DNA of 64,000 nt from NCBI RefSeq assembly GCF_026130545.1, contig NZ_JAMOIM010000009.1, positions 124,001 through 188,000 on the forward strand. The letters are read 5' to 3'. Below, in pieces: positions 63,319 to 64,000 of this stretch. The position numbers and the translations under genes were made by a program. The notes beneath the pieces are model-generated. The model was not told the DNA's origin. It saw only the letters and a program-made list of their open reading frames with translations, and made no database searches. How positions within the stretch are numbered: the stretch's first letter is position 1; every line of letters starts with the position of its first letter. Source of the DNA: Lichenifustis flavocetrariae. GTDB taxonomy: Bacteria > Pseudomonadota > Alphaproteobacteria > Rhizobiales > Beijerinckiaceae.

Positions 63319-64000
63319 TCAAAGCTTGATCTGCAGTTTAACATCGCCGGGTCGGGCTTGCGCGGCCCGTTCGAAGGCCGCGACGCTCTGTTCGAACGGG
63401 AACGTCTCGCTGATCAACGGCTTCAGATCGACCTTGCCGGAAGCGATCATCTGCAACGCCCGGTCGAACACATTCGCGTAGCGGAACACCGTCTCGATGC
63501 GGATCTCCTTGGCCGCGATCGAGGAGACATCGAGCTTGACGGGTTCGATCGGCATGCCGATCAGCACCAGGCAGCCACCAGGACGGATGACGTTCTGGAT
63601 GCCATCATAGGCCTGAGGAGCGCCGCTGGCTTCGAGCACCACGTCGGCACCCCAGCCCTCAGTGGCCTTCGCTACCGCGTCGGCGAGTTTCTCTCGTCGA
63701 ATGTTGACCGTGGTGACGCCCGGATAGCGAGCCGCGATGGCGAGTTTCTCGTCCACGAGATCCGAGACGATCACACGCGAGCAGCCACCGGCGAGCGCCG
63801 CCAGCGCGGCCATGATGCCGATCGGCCCCGCGCCAGTCACGACGGCCGTATCGCCAGGCTGGATCTTGGCCTTCACTGCGGCCTGGAGGCCGACCGCGAA
63901 GGGTTCCACCATGGCGGCTTCGGCAAAGGACACATTATCGGGCAGTTTGAACGTGAAGGCGGCCGGATGCACCACATAGGGCGTGAGCACGCCATGGACC
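63319..64000 (-). CDS. zinc-type alcohol dehydrogenase (polyol dehydrogenase-like), C-terminal part
   Basis: The last 227 or so residues of a medium-chain dehydrogenase; the N-terminal zinc domain lies beyond the window. The conserved glutamate helix [20 protein letters not shown] and the NAD motif [20 protein letters not shown] are present, followed by the acidic residue in [10 protein letters not shown]. The tail [20 protein letters not shown] resembles xylitol or sorbitol dehydrogenases. The substrate cannot be fixed from this part. Confidence 0.85.
   Translation of the reverse strand, partial: VHGVLTPYVVHPAAFTFKLPDNVSFAEAAMVEPFAVGLQAAVKAKIQPGDTAVVTGAGPIGIMAALAALAGGCSRVIVSDLVDEKLAIAARYPGVTTVNIRREKLADAVAKATEGWGADVVLEASGAPQAYDGIQNVIRPGGCLVLIGMPIEPVKLDVSSIAAKEIRIETVFRYANVFDRALQMIASGKVDLKPLISETFPFEQSVAAFERAAQARPGDVKLQIKL

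Overview
The window looks like ordinary chromosome from a GC-rich alphaproteobacterium of the order Hyphomicrobiales (Rhizobiales). This is an inference from gene content: a Usg-family protein, an RpoH2-type sigma factor, a liv operon carrying a DUF6867-like membrane gene, a HemY/Mic60-like pair, an Omp25/31-type porin and LPS heptose genes. I could not run a phylogenetic search. There is no prophage, transposase, CRISPR array or rRNA operon; one tRNA gene is present.

Layout. 1-3.9 kb: gpt (cut by the window edge), a CinA-like protein, an FkbM methyltransferase, map, radC and usg. 4.0-8.9 kb: a maturation set for a molybdenum hydroxylase (MobA-like, molybdopterin-binding, two XdhC halves, a cysteine-cluster protein, an SDR, CoxG) with no structural hydroxylase gene beside it. 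9.0-13.4 kb: a DadA-like oxidoreductase, a membrane protein with four internal repeats, a P1 peptidase and ccdA, closed by a strong terminator. 13.5-19.1 kb: a complete branched-chain amino-acid ABC operon (livH-M-G-F, DUF6867-like, livK). 19.3-21.7 kb: purB and pncA.

21.7-30.3 kb is the most unusual part. An exported OmpA-domain protein is translationally coupled to an exported caspase-fold protein, followed by a second exported caspase-fold protein with a degenerate peptidoglycan-binding-like region and a small secreted protein. Just upstream lie a coupled cytochrome b561/cytochrome c' pair and, divergently, an exported FecR-domain protein coupled to a CHASE2 adenylate/guanylate cyclase. 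Together they could form an envelope-sensing system.

30.3-43.9 kb: a GCG_CRPN-like secreted peptide, an SDR, divergent hexuronate genes (uxuA and a fructuronate-reductase-like gene), an RND efflux pump under a divergent TetR regulator with two identical operators, hemY and a Mic60-like protein. 44.1-51.4 kb: a SIMPL protein, asd, leuC, rplS, rpoH, an M48 lipoprotein protease and an SNase-like protein. The rpoH start codon sits directly after a 14-bp hairpin that buries its ribosome binding site, which suggests a cis-acting RNA switch. 51.5-54.3 kb: tRNA-Arg(CCT) followed by poorly characterised small genes and an orphan PEP-CTERM-type protein, possibly an insertion region. 54.3-64 kb: LPS heptose genes (hldE, an AGE-family isomerase, gmhB, hldD), a porin, rimO, a methyltransferase, a coiled-coil membrane protein and a zinc-type alcohol dehydrogenase cut by the window edge.
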